A stretch of DNA of 64,000 bases from Cylindrobasidium torrendii FP15055 ss-10 (GCA_000934385.1 KN880433.1:310001-374000), one strand, 5' to 3'. Positions 21,584 through 35,260 are shown, counted from the first letter of the stretch. The notes: a model not told the origin generated them from the letters alone. Made by a program: numbers and translations.

Positions 21584-23725
21584 TTACCATAATATTACAG
21601 GTAGCATGAGTCCCAAACCCAAAATAACGAGAGATCTATCAACTATCATGTTCTGCGAAGATGCATCTGCATTCGCGGACGCAGCGGCACTGGACAGTGC
21701 TGTCCCCGTTGCCTGACCAGCCCCCAAAGCACTGCGCGTTGTGACCATCCGGGTCAAAGTCGAGGTGGATTGTGGAGGGAGTGTCGTGGAAGGTGCCTCA
21801 AAGTTTAGAGTAGTGGCAGGAATGGGCTCCAGCGCGGAGATCGAGGCAAGGATACCACCATTGTGAGAAGGCGCGACAGTAGGAAGAAGGGCCGCAGAGC
21901 CCGAGAATGAGACGGTCGTGTCAGTGCCGGTCAGAGCCTCTGCAGTCGGGGCGAGCTCGATGGAGGCTGCGTCCAAATGTGAGAAAGATGTTACGAAGCC
22001 AAATGGAGTACACACATCTGAAGTTGCCACCGTTGCTCTGCGCTGCTTCAACAGCCTTCTGAAGCTTGTCTTCAGCATCGACTGGTACCAGCGACATGAG
22101 TCCTATCCGCGGTGGGTCAACAGATGGATGTGTGAGATTGCCATAATGGAAGACGACAAGATTCCTTGTAGATGTTAGCTATGATGCGTCAATACACGGC
22201 AAAAGAGCTCACGATTTGAAGAATGGATCGCCCAAGCTCCAACGGAAGAGGGAGCCACGGCTTGGGGGGTCAGTGGCTACTACCTTGCTCGCCACACACT
22301 CTGTCGCATTTCCAGATGAGGCTGCCCCGATAAAGTCTCGAGGATCGACCGGAAATTGCTGCAGGACAGGTTAAGCCCTCAACCATAGCACAGCTAAAGA
22401 CGAACCTTGCCACCTATCAGGAATGATAGGTTATGAGGCTGAGCACAAGGGAGTGTCGGTTTCGAGGTGGTATCCGTGGCATCGTATCCCGGCGACACAC
22501 GGGTCAAGATATTGTTCACAACATCTGAGGGCCCACGAAGAATGGAGTTTCCCTATCCATGATAAGCCACGCCTTTGCAAGTCCATAGAAAACATACAGT
22601 GTCGATGAGTGCAGATACCTTGGAAGTATCCACGCCATCGGTCGCGTTCTCGGTCGAAGCATCTAGCTTCACTCCATTCAAGTACACCCCGTCGATCTCA
22701 ATTTCCCAACGGCTTCAACGAACTGAGCTTTGGGGAGACCACGGGAGAAAACCATCACTCACTATGGATACACTTCATCGGGGGCAAATGTTGGAGGACT
22801 AAGGCCACCATCTTCCGGGCGGTACATTCGAACGGGTACCCAGGTGAGCATGGAATCGTTCACACCCTCTGGCAGTCGCCCGACAGTGAGTACACCGTCA
22901 CCGCCACCAATGTCAATGGTATTCCGTTGCAGCTCAATGGCGAACATTGGTGCTTGCAGCGCACCAGTCCACGCTATCCGAGCGAGGGTAGGACCATACG
23001 CCGTCGTCGCGCGCAGAAAGTCATCTGTCGTATCCAGCGCCCCAAATCTGTCGGTTACAAGTGCTTCCTGGACCTTGCTTCCTGTGTGAAAGCCAAGGCC
23101 GAATATTCCGGCAGCATATTTAACAGTCGGATTTGTAGTCTGGGTGATGGCAGCAAAGGCCTGGTTCTCAATAGATATTCCGGCAATGGTTGCAGTGTCA
23201 AATGCAATGGGGCCAGAGGCTGAGGTTCCTGACGTCGAGTCGCCATACTTCATGGTGACAGTCGACCCAGAAGCATTGAGGGATGAACTGTCAAACCGTG
23301 CAGATTTGGCGCCATCACAGGCGTCGGCCGTGCATGTATCCGTGATGACCCAGAAGTCGGAAGATCCAGTGTCTATCTATTGTTATTGTTGCTGAATTTC
23401 GACATAGTTGGTTGTAGCGCACCAAGGTTAACAATGGTCACATCAGATCCAATCTCAACGGGGACAGTATAAAGCCTGGAGAAATCAGGAATTGAGATGG
23501 TGGACTGGGCTTTGAGACTCACAAGTCTGAGTTATCCCCCAGGCCTATATCTCCAGTTGCATTGCCCCGCTTCACCAACTCTGGAGTCCTTCCGCGTCGT
23601 TGAATTGGAATCGTGAAGCCAGTCTCGCGTGTCGTGATTTCGCTGGCCAAAGCTGCAGAAACAAATGGAAAAACCGGCCAAAAAACGCTGAACGCGATGA
23701 GCAGCAGAACGAGACTCCCAGACAT
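21584..23725 (-). CDS. secreted aspartic protease (A1, pepsin family) with probable GPI anchor
   Basis: Acid endopeptidase of the pepsin fold. A hydrophobic signal peptide (SLVLLLIAFSVFWPVFPFVSA) follows the start at about 23725. A propeptide-like stretch comes next, then the first catalytic motif IDTGSSDFWVITDTC with its disulfide Cys, the flap (MKYGDSTSGTSASG), GIFGLGF, and the second catalytic motif LIDTGNSILRGPSD across an intron near 22600. The C-terminal 130 residues are Ser/Thr/Ala-rich and end with a hydrophobic tail (LVILGLGLMLPVILW) directly before the stop, as in yapsin-like proteases held at the cell surface by GPI. The omega site is probably in the Ser/Ala/Asn run just before it. 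Several short introns are present. Confidence 0.88.
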
Positions 23726-24324
23726 TGAAGAGAATGTGTGCTGCAGTTGAAAGAAAAGAAAGCTCGCGCCAGCGCTGCAAGATGAAAGACGAGAAAGTGA
23801 AAGGAACGGCGGCCGGCACGAGGCGTGGTGGGTGCAGGAAGGCAAAAGGCCGCCTGCTCGCCTTCATCACGGCAACACACATCGCGATCGACAGTTGCTT
23901 CACGCACCGAGTCTCGACTTTCGACTGCATGCTAAGGTTGAGTCCAATTGTTGTCGGAAAGAAATTGGTGAATTGCTTCAATGCTCCTTTGCCTCCTCCA
24001 ACCAACATGGCAAACGAAAAATCGTTCATTCCAATAAGCATAAATGTCGTAGTGGCACGGTTTGCCAAAATGCTACACAAATGAAATATACAAAGAATTG
24101 AGGCTTGCCGCGAGATCTAGTGGAGGAAAGTGGAAGGTGATTACGAACATACACACGTATAGAACTGTACCAGATTATAGGGAGGAATGCTAGATGCAGG
24201 TGGGTCGGCGCTTCATCAAGGGTAGGTCATAAAAAAGTTCGTAGGAAATGCAAAACACCGAAAGAGATATCCTAAGCAGACAGAAGATTTAAATAGACAG
24301 GGAGAGTAACAGACTAAATGCCGT

Positions 24325-27300
24325 TTATGATGAAGGTGGTCGTCTCTTGAGGAAGTCCCGTCGTATCGAAAACCTATGATGGTCTCCGTCGCCTTTCCGA
24401 GTTCTCCTCTTCCCACTTGCGCCCTCCGTCGCTTCGTCATCCTGCGCCAACGCCAGATTCCGTCTGCTCGATAGGTTTGTTTGTATCCGTTGCATCGCAA
24501 CACCGTGCTCCTCAGTTGCAAAGTCGAACCCACGATGCACAGACCGGATGCCAGTCGACATGTCTGTTCGCGATGCGGACCGCGGGTCAATGTTCGAAGG
24601 CTGCCGAGCAGAACGCACAGAAGCCGCATCCGCCGCACTCGACCGCGTTGTCCTCCTCTCCAAGCCAATGCTTTGCTCCGACGGTTGCCTGCGCATCGCT
24701 TTGAGTCCAGCATTGCCTTCGTCGTCGATGAACACATTCTGTCGGGTGAAGTCGAAGGATGGGTTGGTCTTGCGAATGTAGCGCAGGATGGCAAAGTCGT
24801 CAGGCGCAAAGCCGAATTTGTACGCCTTCGAAATGTAGCGGGGCAGCAAAGCAACACAGGTGGTGAGGAATACGGAGAACCAGAAAAGAGGAGAGCGGAA
24901 CAGGAATCGATTGTTGCCGAAAACAGGTGTGTAGAACCATCCTGGCGAAATCTCGCTGTAGACAATCTGGAAAGCAGTAAGATGATGGTCATGAAGCATG
25001 GCACTAAGATACACACCGTGTACAGCCACAGCAAGGCAATGCCGAGGAAAATGGCGAAGAACACCCATCCAGTCCAGACGGCAGTGTTCATACCGTTGAA
25101 CCCGTTGGCAGTGAATACAGCTGCGAAAACCATGGCCGTGGAGAATTCGACGAGATGTTGGTCATAACCATCTGAACGAGCAGTCGGGGAGAAGTAGCCA
25201 TATAGCGTGATGAAGAAAATGACAGCAGACTATGGATGATGAGAAACAACATTGTATCGAACGACAGAAATCACCAACCTGAATAACGGCATCCATCATG
25301 TAGATACTGAACGACTTCATTCCGAACCAATGACCCTCGCGTCCATACTTGTACAACTCGGGAATGGCCATGAGGATATCAGCGTCAACGATGCGGTCGA
25401 ACAGACCGATAGCAATGACAGGTGCGATTGTCCAGAAGGAATTCCAGAAGAGCAGGTAGGTATACTCGAAGACGCTGTAACAAGGTGAGCAAAAGGCATT
25501 TGTTTCGAGGAAAAGGATACGCACTAGTTCGAACTCCATCCGCAATAGATCTGGAACCACCAGAGGACACCGATACACACAATGTTCTTGTAGAAGAAGT
25601 TGAGAATCATGTTGCCGTTGCGAGCATACGACCAATGGCCGTGGACAAGGAGAAGTTTCTTGAGGAATCTGAACTGCGCGATGGCATAGTCTGACGAGTT
25701 GACAGCCTGAAGACCTTCTTCACCAGAGATACCGACGCCGACGTCCGCAGCCTGAACAGCCTGTGAGCGGAAGGAGGCACAGGTAGAGGAGATGTCACAC
25801 CTGAATCATGCTAACGTCGTTGGCACCGTCACCAATTGCGAGGGTCATGGTACCGAGGCCATCCTTGACAAGCTTGACCACGAGCGCCTTCTGTAGCGGA
25901 GAGACGCGGCAGCAGATGACACCTTCACACTGCATTGCGAGACGCAGCAGAATGTCCTTGTTCTCCTCATCCTTGAAGGCCTGTGAACGTGTCAGCAGCT
26001 GGAGCAGATTCAAAGCAAGAGGTGATCGTACATAACCAAGCGCCGAACCATCAATAACCAAGACGAAACCGCCTGGACGCTCGCCGTTGCCTTCGCCAAC
26101 AATAGACGATATACCAGTCTCCACACGCCGGAGCGGGGGCATGCCAGTGATACCGGAGCCACTGCGCCGAGAGCTGACGCGACCGAGGTTGAGTGCCTTC
26201 TCCTTGATGTCAGCACCGTCGCCGTCGAGAATGCCGCTATCAGGGAAGAACTCTTCGATGGCGCCAATGAGTTGCTGAGATACAGGTCGACTGCCTTCAC
26301 CACCACCACGAATGACAATGATATTGGACTGCTTGCCGATGAGGTTCGTACTGTGGCCGATAGCTGTGGGCATGTTTAGGGCTATGTTCGGCCTACGGGG
26401 TAAGCACGTACCAATGGCAGTTTCAAGCTTGTCTCCAGTAGCGACCCAGATCTTGATACCAGCACGCTTAAGGTCGGCAATGGTCTCTGGTACACCCTCT
26501 TGGAGACTGTCTTCGATAGCGGTCGCGCCGAGCAGACGAAGGTCGTGTTCGATGGCTGCGGAAGCCTCCTCAATCATCTCCTCACGGTTCTCCATTGCAA
26601 CAGTGGCGGCGTGATACTGCTTGCTCCAGGTGGCATATTCCTCATCTATAAACATTTGAATTAGTACTGGTAGAAGGTCATAAGACGACAATGCATACCG
26701 CCAACGATCCGGTAGGCGAGGGTGAGTGTTCGCAGACCGTTATTGGCAAATTCGCTGAGATGGTCTTCTGTCGTCTTCTTCAGCACTTCATCCGAACCCG
26801 GACGCAGACGCTCCAAAACGACGTTATCGGCACCCTTCATGAGCAGGAACACCCTGTTGTCGTCGTCATCGAGCTTCCGCACGATGACACTCATCCGTTT
26901 GCGCGCACTAGTGAAATCGAGAATGTTGAGCAGTTCGTACTTGTCGACGTCGTCGGGACCCGTCGAGAATGGGGTGTGCACGCTGAGGGTTTCACGGTCG
27001 CGGCCGCGGAACGCGTATCCAACATCGGCAGCGGCTTGTACGAGAGCGGCTTCATCTGGAGATTGAGCCTTGTATTCGAGGCGACCAGTGTCAGGATTGG
27101 TGCCCGTGAGGACAGTGTGGCACAACGAGAGGACGGAGAAGAAACCATGGATAGTGCGGGCCCGCGTATCGGCAGAAGAGGATGAGTTGACCGCATCGGC
27201 AATGTCGGCAGACAACTCAGGCGCGATGAACTTGACTTCAGGCTTGTGGACTATGGGTGCAGTCGCGGTGTCGGAAGAGGACGCGTCAGAATTGACAGAA

Positions 27301-29449
27301 GGTCGATCTGCGAGCTCCTTATCGAGTACAGGGGTGGGAGCCTTCGCAGCCTGCTCTTCCATAGTGCCAGAGTACGACTTGCCATTGATCGAACACATGC
27401 GGAATATCATGGAGTTCTAAGCATCACAGTGAGCAACAATGTAAGAAACACGAATAGTGAAGCCCACCTGGGTCAGCGTGCCAGTCTTGTCGGAAAAGAT
27501 GTATTCAATCTGGCCAAGGTCATCGGACAAATTCCAACTGCGAGCAAGGGTTGGCTGCTTCGTCTTTTCATAGTACATGTCGGAATCGAAGTAGATGAAA
27601 GCTGCCTGACATGTCCGCACAAACTCGATAGAGATGTACAGTGAAATGGGGACAATGTTCTGGAAGGTGATGAGGGCGAACGCCCATGTAACGAGGCCGT
27701 TGATGGAAGGATTGTCGTCTGAGCGGTCGTCCCAGAATAGCCAAGGGGCGCTGCGCGGGAAATAATGATGCTCATTGACAGAATCGGCAATAGCACAGAC
27801 CACGGCCATAATGGCGAGAATCAGCAAGTTGAGGAAACTAATGAAACAAGTCAGCGTAGGTTTCACAACGCACTGGTTTACCGAACGTACACCTGAGGAT
27901 TCATCTGACGCTCGACCTTGCTGCGTTTCGAGGGAGTACCACCGGAATTGAGGACAATTTTGGTATCCTCACCCGTGAACAGAACGAGGCCGATGACCCA
28001 GGAGGTGTTTCGAAGGACAGTGCCACGGAGCAGGGTAGTCTGAATATCGACGGGGACGGTCTGGCCATCACGGTTGACGGCTGCGTTGAGGCGGAACATG
28101 TTGTTGTCGGGCCTGTCGCAGTCCACGGTGAGACGGCTGTCTGCACAAGACAGCGAATTCTTGAGATCAGTGAGACTGGTGACGGCGTTACGCGACTTGA
28201 GATTTGTTTCCCCATCGAGGTTCTTGGTCTCTATGTACGCGACGTTTTCCTCTTCAGATGTAGCGCAGATGAGAATATCGGCTGGCAGCGGCTCATTGTC
28301 ATAAATCTTGACAAAATCCCCGACCTTGACGTCCTCCCACATGCACTTCCTCCAATGAACCAGACCGCTTTCGTGGTGACCACCGAGGAAGCTGGGCCTG
28401 TGGATATGGTGATGGTGGTGGTCTCCGTCCTTGGGCGGCGCTAGAGAAGGATCATCGAATTCAACGTCTCCAGCAGGGGCGAGAGGGGGTGCCTCCTCTG
28501 CTGCAGCTTTTTCGACGTCGGGGCGCTCGTCCGTGTGTTTGCTGAACCATGGCACCTTGTTGGGTATCCGAAGAAGGTTTAGAGAATGGAAAGGGTCGCT
28601 GGGCTTGGGAATAGTATGATTGGGGTTATGCCAGGAGCCGCCTGCGAGAACCAGAGTGTGCGAGCGGTTGACGCGATTGTCTGACTGGTGACGCTTGACA
28701 TCCTCGTAGGCATCCTTCGCACCCGTGATAGCGACGACAATGAGCAGAGGCAAGATAACCAAGCCTGGCGAGATCGTAGAGAACTTGTCGAAAAATTGGA
28801 GAATCGCAATTGCGAGGAAGAACCTAAATGGCTGTTAAGGAGACTTCGAGGCTGACACGAATAGGCGCATACATGTTCGCTACTCGACGGAATTGCTCCA
28901 GGATGTTTCGGGGGAGAAAAGTGAGAACCGTGTACTTGGAGGTGATAACTTGGTTTGGCGTGAACAGCCTGTTAGGGTATGGTTAGACTCAAATTCTCGT
29001 GAAGATTTGGACAATGGGGGGTGATAAAATCGCAGATACGGGCGAGGCGAGTACACACAGACAGCGGCGACTCACCATTCCTTGTTCACGCGCCCTTTCT
29101 TGTCCTTCGACTCCTCTGGCAGCTCCTCGTTGACATAGACCGTTCTCCGTGGTCCTGGAGGCCTCTTCCGGATAAACAAATTCTCGACGCTAAAGTCGGA
29201 GAGGCGGTCGTAAGCAATGAGGAATTTGTCCCATCGTCCCTTCATCGCGTTGGCTGACTTGCGACTCGTTCGCTGACCCCGTGTCCAATTTTTGGGTGTG
29301 AAGAAGGATATGAGCAGACCAAGACTTGACACTAAAAGCCCATGAACGTCGAGGATGAAGGAGCGAACAGAGTAAGCAGCAGAAGAACGGCCGGATTCCG
29401 TGAGACTGTCATCCGTGCTGACTGGCCGATCGTCACGTAAGACCGGCAT
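24325..29449 (-). CDS. P4-type ATPase, phospholipid flippase (DNF1/DNF2-like)
   Basis: Flips phospholipids from the outer to the cytosolic leaflet to maintain membrane asymmetry and vesicle budding. In order: [69 protein letters not shown] (the actuator loop with the P4 form of the TGES motif), the phosphorylated Asp in [10 protein letters not shown] (about 27480), the nucleotide-binding region ([15 protein letters not shown]), the hinge [11 protein letters not shown] (about 25810), the membrane domain, and a basic cytosolic tail ending KRRPPSS. Many short introns. The ATG at 29449 ([14 protein letters not shown]) is the most upstream usable start in frame with exon 1, but its first 75 residues are unlike family N-termini, so a start nearer 29190 or a missed intron is possible. 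Confidence 0.92.
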
Positions 29450-30165
29450 CTCGGGCGGACTTCCAGAGTTGGAAACGATTGGAAAAGAGCGTTAAAGCTG
29501 GGACGATAGCGACCTCGATGTCCACAAGTAAGAATACTGCACAGAGGACCGCAAAAATATTGCGGGGGGAGTGAGAACTAGAATCCTCCAGCGGTTTTCC
29601 TCTCTTAAATTGCCAGTCATCCAACTTTACTCGGATTACCGCTTATGACACCGCCCGCTGCTTTCGATATATTTCCGCAAAGACATCGCAGTCAGCCGCC
29701 TGTCTTAGACACTAGACTCAACGTTTGCTCATCCGACTCTTCCGGGTGCGCCTGCTCAAGGACACGAGGGAGCTACTCAACACTCAGGTCCAACTGCAAA
29801 CACGGCTTATCGGGAAGATGACACCTTCAGAAAGCCTCAGCCGCGCGAGAGCACTATCTGTCCCCATCTCACGACATAGGCAACTGATTAAAGCGTGTCT
29901 CAAAGCGAAAAAGGAGAAGATTGCTTGAAACAGGCCTTGATATTATCATAAATTTGTAGACAGCTCTGCAGCACACTACTCAATATGTTGAAAGACCTTG
30001 GAAAGTGCCTCTATAGCGCTGAGCGCAGACCTTGAGCGCCCGATGAACTCCGCTGTTCGAAGCAGAACGTGTTGGAATGTCCAACAAGCGCCGCGCGCGT
30101 GAGCGCCATCAATTGATCGGTAGACGGAGCGGTACCTGTACTCCTTATCTGTCCCGATAACCACC

Positions 30166-31808
30166 ATGTTGTCCGCCAGCGCCGTAGCCCTCACGACTCC
30201 GTTTGAAACGTCGCTCTTCGCAAGCGACTCGTGCTTGTCCTCGGCCTACTATGGAACATACCGCGACGGAGACAACTATCACGCAGTCTTTCTCCCCGAC
30301 GTCGACTGCTTGACATCCTGGTCCCAGAACACGCTCGTTCCAGCGGCCCACTTTGCACCCATCCAAGGAGAGGCGAAACAACTTGTATGGCTTGAGAAGA
30401 AGGCGGTAGATGCTTCCCTACGTGATTCCGAGGAGCCAGTATCCATCGTCGAAATCCTTAAACAGTTGGAGGAATATGGCGAAGCTCCGGCCCCACTGTA
30501 CGAGGAGAACGCGGAGATTGTTCTTGTCTCCCAGCCAGCGCAAGCTATCGAGGTTCTTTACGCGTCGTCGACAGCCATGTTGTTGTCCGTGGACCAACCC
30601 AAGGCATTAATTATCGACACACTCCTGCCGCGGTTCTGGAAGTCAACTATAATGCCAATCGGACCTGTGCCATACGTCCCGGTCCCCTCGGGTGCCAACG
30701 CGCGTGTGAGCGAGCTCGTCGCAGCTCTGAACTTTGATCCAGAGATTGCGGAGGTCGTCAACAGCATATCCATCGCCCAGATAAAGAACGACATCCGCTT
30801 CCTGACCGGAGAAGATACGAAGTCTGGCATTGTGTCGAGACACTCTTTTACAAGCGGCGCGCGCGTCGCAGCGGAGTGGCTGAAGGAGCGGATAGAGGAT
30901 AGCGGCGCGTCGTGTGAACTGCAGCCCTTCTTGACTGGTTTCTCTCCCAATGTTATTTGGTATGTAATCCACTTGGCAACCCGTGGGCTCCTCTGAATCC
31001 TCCACAGCCGCTATGAAGCGATAGTCAACACCACCGAGACCATCCTTATCAGCGCACATTGTACGTTACCGCCAGTGCGTGTGGCAGACCTCTCATGATC
31101 TCTTACAGATGATAGCCGTGGCTCTTTCGGTAGCACTCGCGCTCCTGGAGGTGACGACGATGGTTCTGGCACGACTGGTATTCTCAATATTGCCCGCACC
31201 ATTGGTGCCAAGGGTATCAAATTCCACGCCAACGTTGAGCTCTGCCTTTTCGCTGGTGAAGAGCAAGGTCTCCTGGGGTCCAAGGCTCATGCACGCGACA
31301 TGCGCGCCTCGGACGCCAACCTGACTCTGGTCATCCAGGCGGATATGACTGCCTACCACCGTCCCGGTGAACCCGCCCAGCTTGGTCTTCCCGCAACGTG
31401 TGTGAAGCCGTTCTACAGTTACTGACAGATAATTGACTATGTCGGTGCTCAGCATAGGTAGCCCCGAGGTTGGCGACTTGGTGAAAGGCATTGCTGGTCT
31501 CTACAGCCCGGAGCTCACCGTAGGATACACCGCGGCATGCTGCAGTGACCACCAGTCGTTCCATGAGCAGGGTTTCCCCGCCACGCAAGTGTTCGAGCGT
31601 GCAGGCCCTATTGTCGACCCGATGTACCACAACAGCGGTGACTTGAGCTCAAGGGAGGGATACGACTTTGACCAGCTCAAGGCTATTGCTAAGGTTCAGG
31701 TGCGTATCGCGCCATCGAGCTCGACCATCACCAACTGATTGATTTCTCCAGTTCGCGACTGTGCTTCATGCTGCTGGCTTTGAGGTCTCGAAAAGTGAAA
31801 TGAATTAG
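30166..31808 (+). CDS. M28 family zinc aminopeptidase, secreted-type
   Basis: Removes N-terminal residues from peptides using two zinc ions. The C-terminal half carries the M28 ligand set: His/Asp in SAHYDSRGSFGS, the bridging Asp in PGGDDDGSGT, the Glu-Glu pair in LFAGEEQGLLGS, the Asp in IQADMTAYH, and the His in MYHNSGD. The N-terminal half (about 200 residues) is a less conserved region with no recognised motif, starting MLSASAVALTTPFETSLF. That start is weakly hydrophobic, so secretion is likely but not certain. Four short introns lie in the 3' half. The gene stops at TAG 31806-31808. It sits between the flippase and RCF2 with no clear link to either. Confidence 0.87.
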
Positions 31809-32351
31809 AGACGAAGCTTTGCAATATAAGCTGATATTTTGCTTCCACTTGTCGGTGGATCCAAAACACCGTACCGCAGCGAGCAAGTCCAGTTGGAATA
31901 CAATACATGTGGTCGAGCTCCGGTTCACAAACGCTGCAGCAGCCTATGAGAGTTTCCGGAGAGTTTGAAGCTCAAACACAAACGTGCGGAACACATCGGC
32001 TGCCAATTGAATGGCAAATGCTGAGCGCTGAGCTTTACGATGGTTACGATGGGTGGGGATTTGAAATATTCGTCCCATGTCAGAACATTTTCATGTTGGG
32101 GATTTCCACAAGTCAACTGAAGGTGCAGCTCAGACACCTAGTTTTGTGCAGCCAGTGAACTTCTGACTGAGGATGATTCATCATTCTCTCATTCCAAATC
32201 GATGAAATGACTTCCACCAGAACCACTAGACTTGTAGGCGACACAAGAGTTGTAGAAAATCCATTAGGAGGGGGGGCTAGCAATACAGTTGTAGGTCCTA
32301 GAGAGGTCTATCGTGTTGCGAACGAATAAATTGATGACTGAGAAAGAGTGT
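31809..32351. other. intergenic region between convergent genes
   Basis: About 540 bp between the M28 peptidase and RCF2 stop codons. No gene, RNA or repeat was recognised. Confidence 0.5.
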
Positions 32352-33163
32352 TTATGCGCGGGCCTCTGCAAGCTGACGAGCTTCACTCGATGGCGACACC
32401 TTGAGACTCTGCTCGTCCTCGATGCGCGCACGCTCCTGCTGCTCGAGCACATCGCGCCATGAGTGATCGACCACACGCCCCTGCTTGGAACCCTGCGATG
32501 CCTTGAAGGCTGAGGCGCCAATGACAAGAGCGACGGTCAGTGCCTGTGCCCACATACGGGCCTGCACAACCTTTTGCGATGGTGATTGGAGCCTAGATAG
32601 GCGTGAGACCATGTTGTCGAGGGTATGGCTTGGAGACGCACCTGTCGCGGGCAATGATACCACCTGCTACGCCCATACTGGCTGCCCAACCACCGAGAAT
32701 GATGGTCCACTCGTGCCTCAAAGCCCAATCCTTCGCCTTTGCGCTGAATGTCATCCGCTCCCATGCGAGCTCTGTAGCAGCCTCCTTGTCGTCCAAAATC
32801 TTGGTCATATCATCTTGCCTGCAGCATAATGAGAACGAATGCAGATTAGTATTGAGCTGCTGAGACGCACCATTGGGATCGGTCGTACTCGAGACCGCGA
32901 CGCTCAGCCTGGATAGCAAAGCCAGGGGCGACGAAGATGATGATTCCAAGTGCCTTCAAGTGCGGAGGAAGCGCCTTGACTACTGGGTACCGCCTGGATG
33001 CCCATAGTGTGAGAGGAATGCCGATTCCGGCGCCAATGAGAGCGCCCTCGATACCGCCGCGGACGGTGGCCTTTTCGTGGGTGGCCAATTGTTCGTCGGT
33101 GAGAAGCTAGGCGAATATGAGGCTCTAGTAGTGTTTGTTTGAATTTGCAAAACTAACCTTCAT
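32352..33163 (-). CDS. RCF2: respiratory supercomplex factor 2 (HIG1 domain protein)
   Basis: Inner mitochondrial membrane protein that supports cytochrome bc1-cytochrome oxidase supercomplexes. The start ATG at 33163 forms a mini-exon of two codons (Met-Lys). An intron of about 50 bp follows, then LLTDEQLATHEKATVRGG, a first hydrophobic segment (GALIGAGIGIPLTLWASR) and LGIIIFVAPGFAIQAERR. The C-terminal half is the HIG1 domain: ALRHEWTIILGGWAASMG, then VVQARMWAQALTVALVIG. A charged tail ends LAEARA. Four exons were joined in phase. At about 230 residues it fits RCF2 rather than the smaller RCF1. The promoter carries CRE-like and E-box sites. Confidence 0.85.
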
Positions 33164-33255
33164 GTTTGGTAAGGGAGTTGTAGGAGGAGGAAAAGGGGGG
33201 AAAGGGTGGATCTGTGGGCTCTGGAACGACCGGGGCTGGTCCCTTTATACCCTTT

Positions 33256-33300
33256 TGACGTCACACTCCGGGCGGCGGCAGAGAGAGAACGCTGCACGTG
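33256..33300. promoter_or_regulatory. CRE-type TGACGTCA and CACGTG sites upstream of RCF2
   Basis: A perfect TGACGTCA palindrome (33256-33263) lies 93 nt upstream of the RCF2 ATG, and CACGTG (33295-33300) lies 132 nt upstream. These are the consensus sites of CREB/ATF-type bZIP and of bHLH (Cbf1/USF-like) factors. Binding is an inference. Confidence 0.45.
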
Positions 33301-35260
33301 ACTCGCCGGAGGATGTCGGTGATCTGGATCGAGATGGTTGGGTACCGTTGGGAATTCTGCCCTTTTCAGTCAGCCTGCAGGCATTTCGTTCACCCAGACT
33401 TCGCGGCATTCCCACTGCAAAGATAGGTCCTTGTCCCGTGTTCTTCATTCTCAATCATCACACCATGATTCTGCCTCATTCCGCATGTCATGCATACCTT
33501 CATTCCGAATGAACGATCATGTTGAACAATCTCTTTACCAATGCTTCCAGACTGCACAGAATTTTCCCTCAACCCAACTTCCCGACTCGTTTGATTCTGA
33601 TGCTCTCGCATGGTACGACGCCCTGCCTCCCATTCTGTGAGCCATCTGGGGTGCAGGCAACGAGAAAGCTGCACATACCTGACCTCTCTGGCTAGCCTGC
33701 TCTAGCCTCCATCAATAACCGTCTCTACCGTCGCATCCGGGCGGTACGCCGCTTCGGAGAATACTGTATACACAGTCTGTATATGGGGGGACACATACAG
33801 CGACGCAGTTTCAACGAAGCCTTTAGAGGAAGGAGACACATCCCTGCCGCTGCAAGAAGGTGTACGGGAAATGTGCGGTGATGTTGCTCGGACAACAACC
33901 CTTGCGGAAATGGATGCGGCGCTGTGCCCTGTACTTGGAGGCCGCTCCCGCCGGTTCTACCGGCCGGAGGAAATTTCGCAGTGCTCACTTCGAACCCCCT
34001 CGCGAAGCGCATAGTCCAAAAATCGAGGTGCCCACTTGGGCGGGCGAGCCGTACGAGAAGCACACCGAATGATTCTTAGACCTGGCAACCAACGTTCAAG
34101 TTGGCACGCTCATCCAGAGCACAGCCAGAGCGCCTCACAATCGCACTGTATCGAAATGTCAGGCATGCAAGGAGTCTGGCTATCTAATATTGAAATCCCG
34201 AAGCTCGAGTCGAACGATCCTAGCACCTTCGCAACCACTCACAGGCAACCAACCCCAATTTTGCGCCCAACTAGAACTCAACTAGACTCTATGGCTACAG
34301 AGGCGGATAGCAAAAATGTTCAGCACGTCGAGGCGCGACAGACCCATGAAAGATAAGCGGAGGGACTCCGAGCAGCTACATTTCGGTAAAGAAGCAGCGA
34401 AGTGGAATGAATCCCCCAATTAGCATATACGCTTAAACCGTTGGACCAAACATTGGCTAGATCACCCTACCTTTGCATTCTGAATTAGCTTTCATAGCTT
34501 GGAGGACTAGATTGTAATGCGGTGCGCAATGAGGCTCACAAGAGGCGGGCGATCCTGAACTCAGGACTCAAAAAATGAAGACCCCATTCTTTGTCTGTCC
34601 GGAGCATCTTGGAAAGACCGTGAAGAATCTTGAAAAGATAGATATCCGAGTTCATCATCTCCCAGCTTCAGTAATTTTGGTGCCCTTTGATGTCTGTGTT
34701 TGAGAATTATCAGGAATGAGAGGCTGGAGCTGCACGGCTTTCAGTTTATTCCCTTGCCTGCCCAGATCTTACATCGTGAGCCTACTTGTGGACTTTGCAC
34801 TTATCCTCAGGGTGTGGTGTGCGCTTTCTTTTGTGGTGGATCGCCCTGAAGACAAACCACGATTTCCGAAAAAGGCATCTCAATGAGTCGGCGATCGACA
34901 TATCTTCATGGCAATATCCCCAACGGTAGAGAAGATTTTACGAGGTGCAGGCTGTTGGGCCCGGTTTTGATCGCGCGAAAACGTGAGCATCAGTATAACC
35001 CAGTAGCACCCAATGAGAGAATCCACTCGACACAGTTCACGATATTCGTGCATCTACTAGGCTGCCGAGGAGTTCTAGTCCATCCTGTTCAGTATGAACT
35101 CTCGCGCCTTTTTTCAGTGGGTGCATTCTCAAGCAGGTATGCAGTATTGAAGCCGAAGATATGAGCGGTGGTATTAATGTCCACGAGAGCATTGATGATT
35201 TGATGTACTTTGGACAAACTAACACAAAACACGATGCTGTTAAAGATTTGTGGGCTGGTT
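33301..35260. other. gene-poor stretch of about 2 kb
   Basis: No supported gene. Short open frames on both strands (for example 33725-34063 minus, 34883-35164 plus) lack a domain. One plus-strand frame, roughly 33720-34010, stays open for about 95 codons with protein-like content (for example YTVCIWGDTYSDAVSTK) but has no start or splice partners I could place. It may be a relic or a non-coding region. I saw no terminal repeats or transposase. Confidence 0.4.

Noticed and set aside
24481..25167. 228-codon plus-strand frame inside the flippase gene
   Set aside because: Antisense shadow of conserved P4-ATPase exons; Arg/Pro-rich and without a domain.
33301..35260. Transposon remnant in the gene-poor stretch
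   Set aside because: No terminal repeats, target-site duplications, reverse transcriptase or transposase motifs seen by eye.
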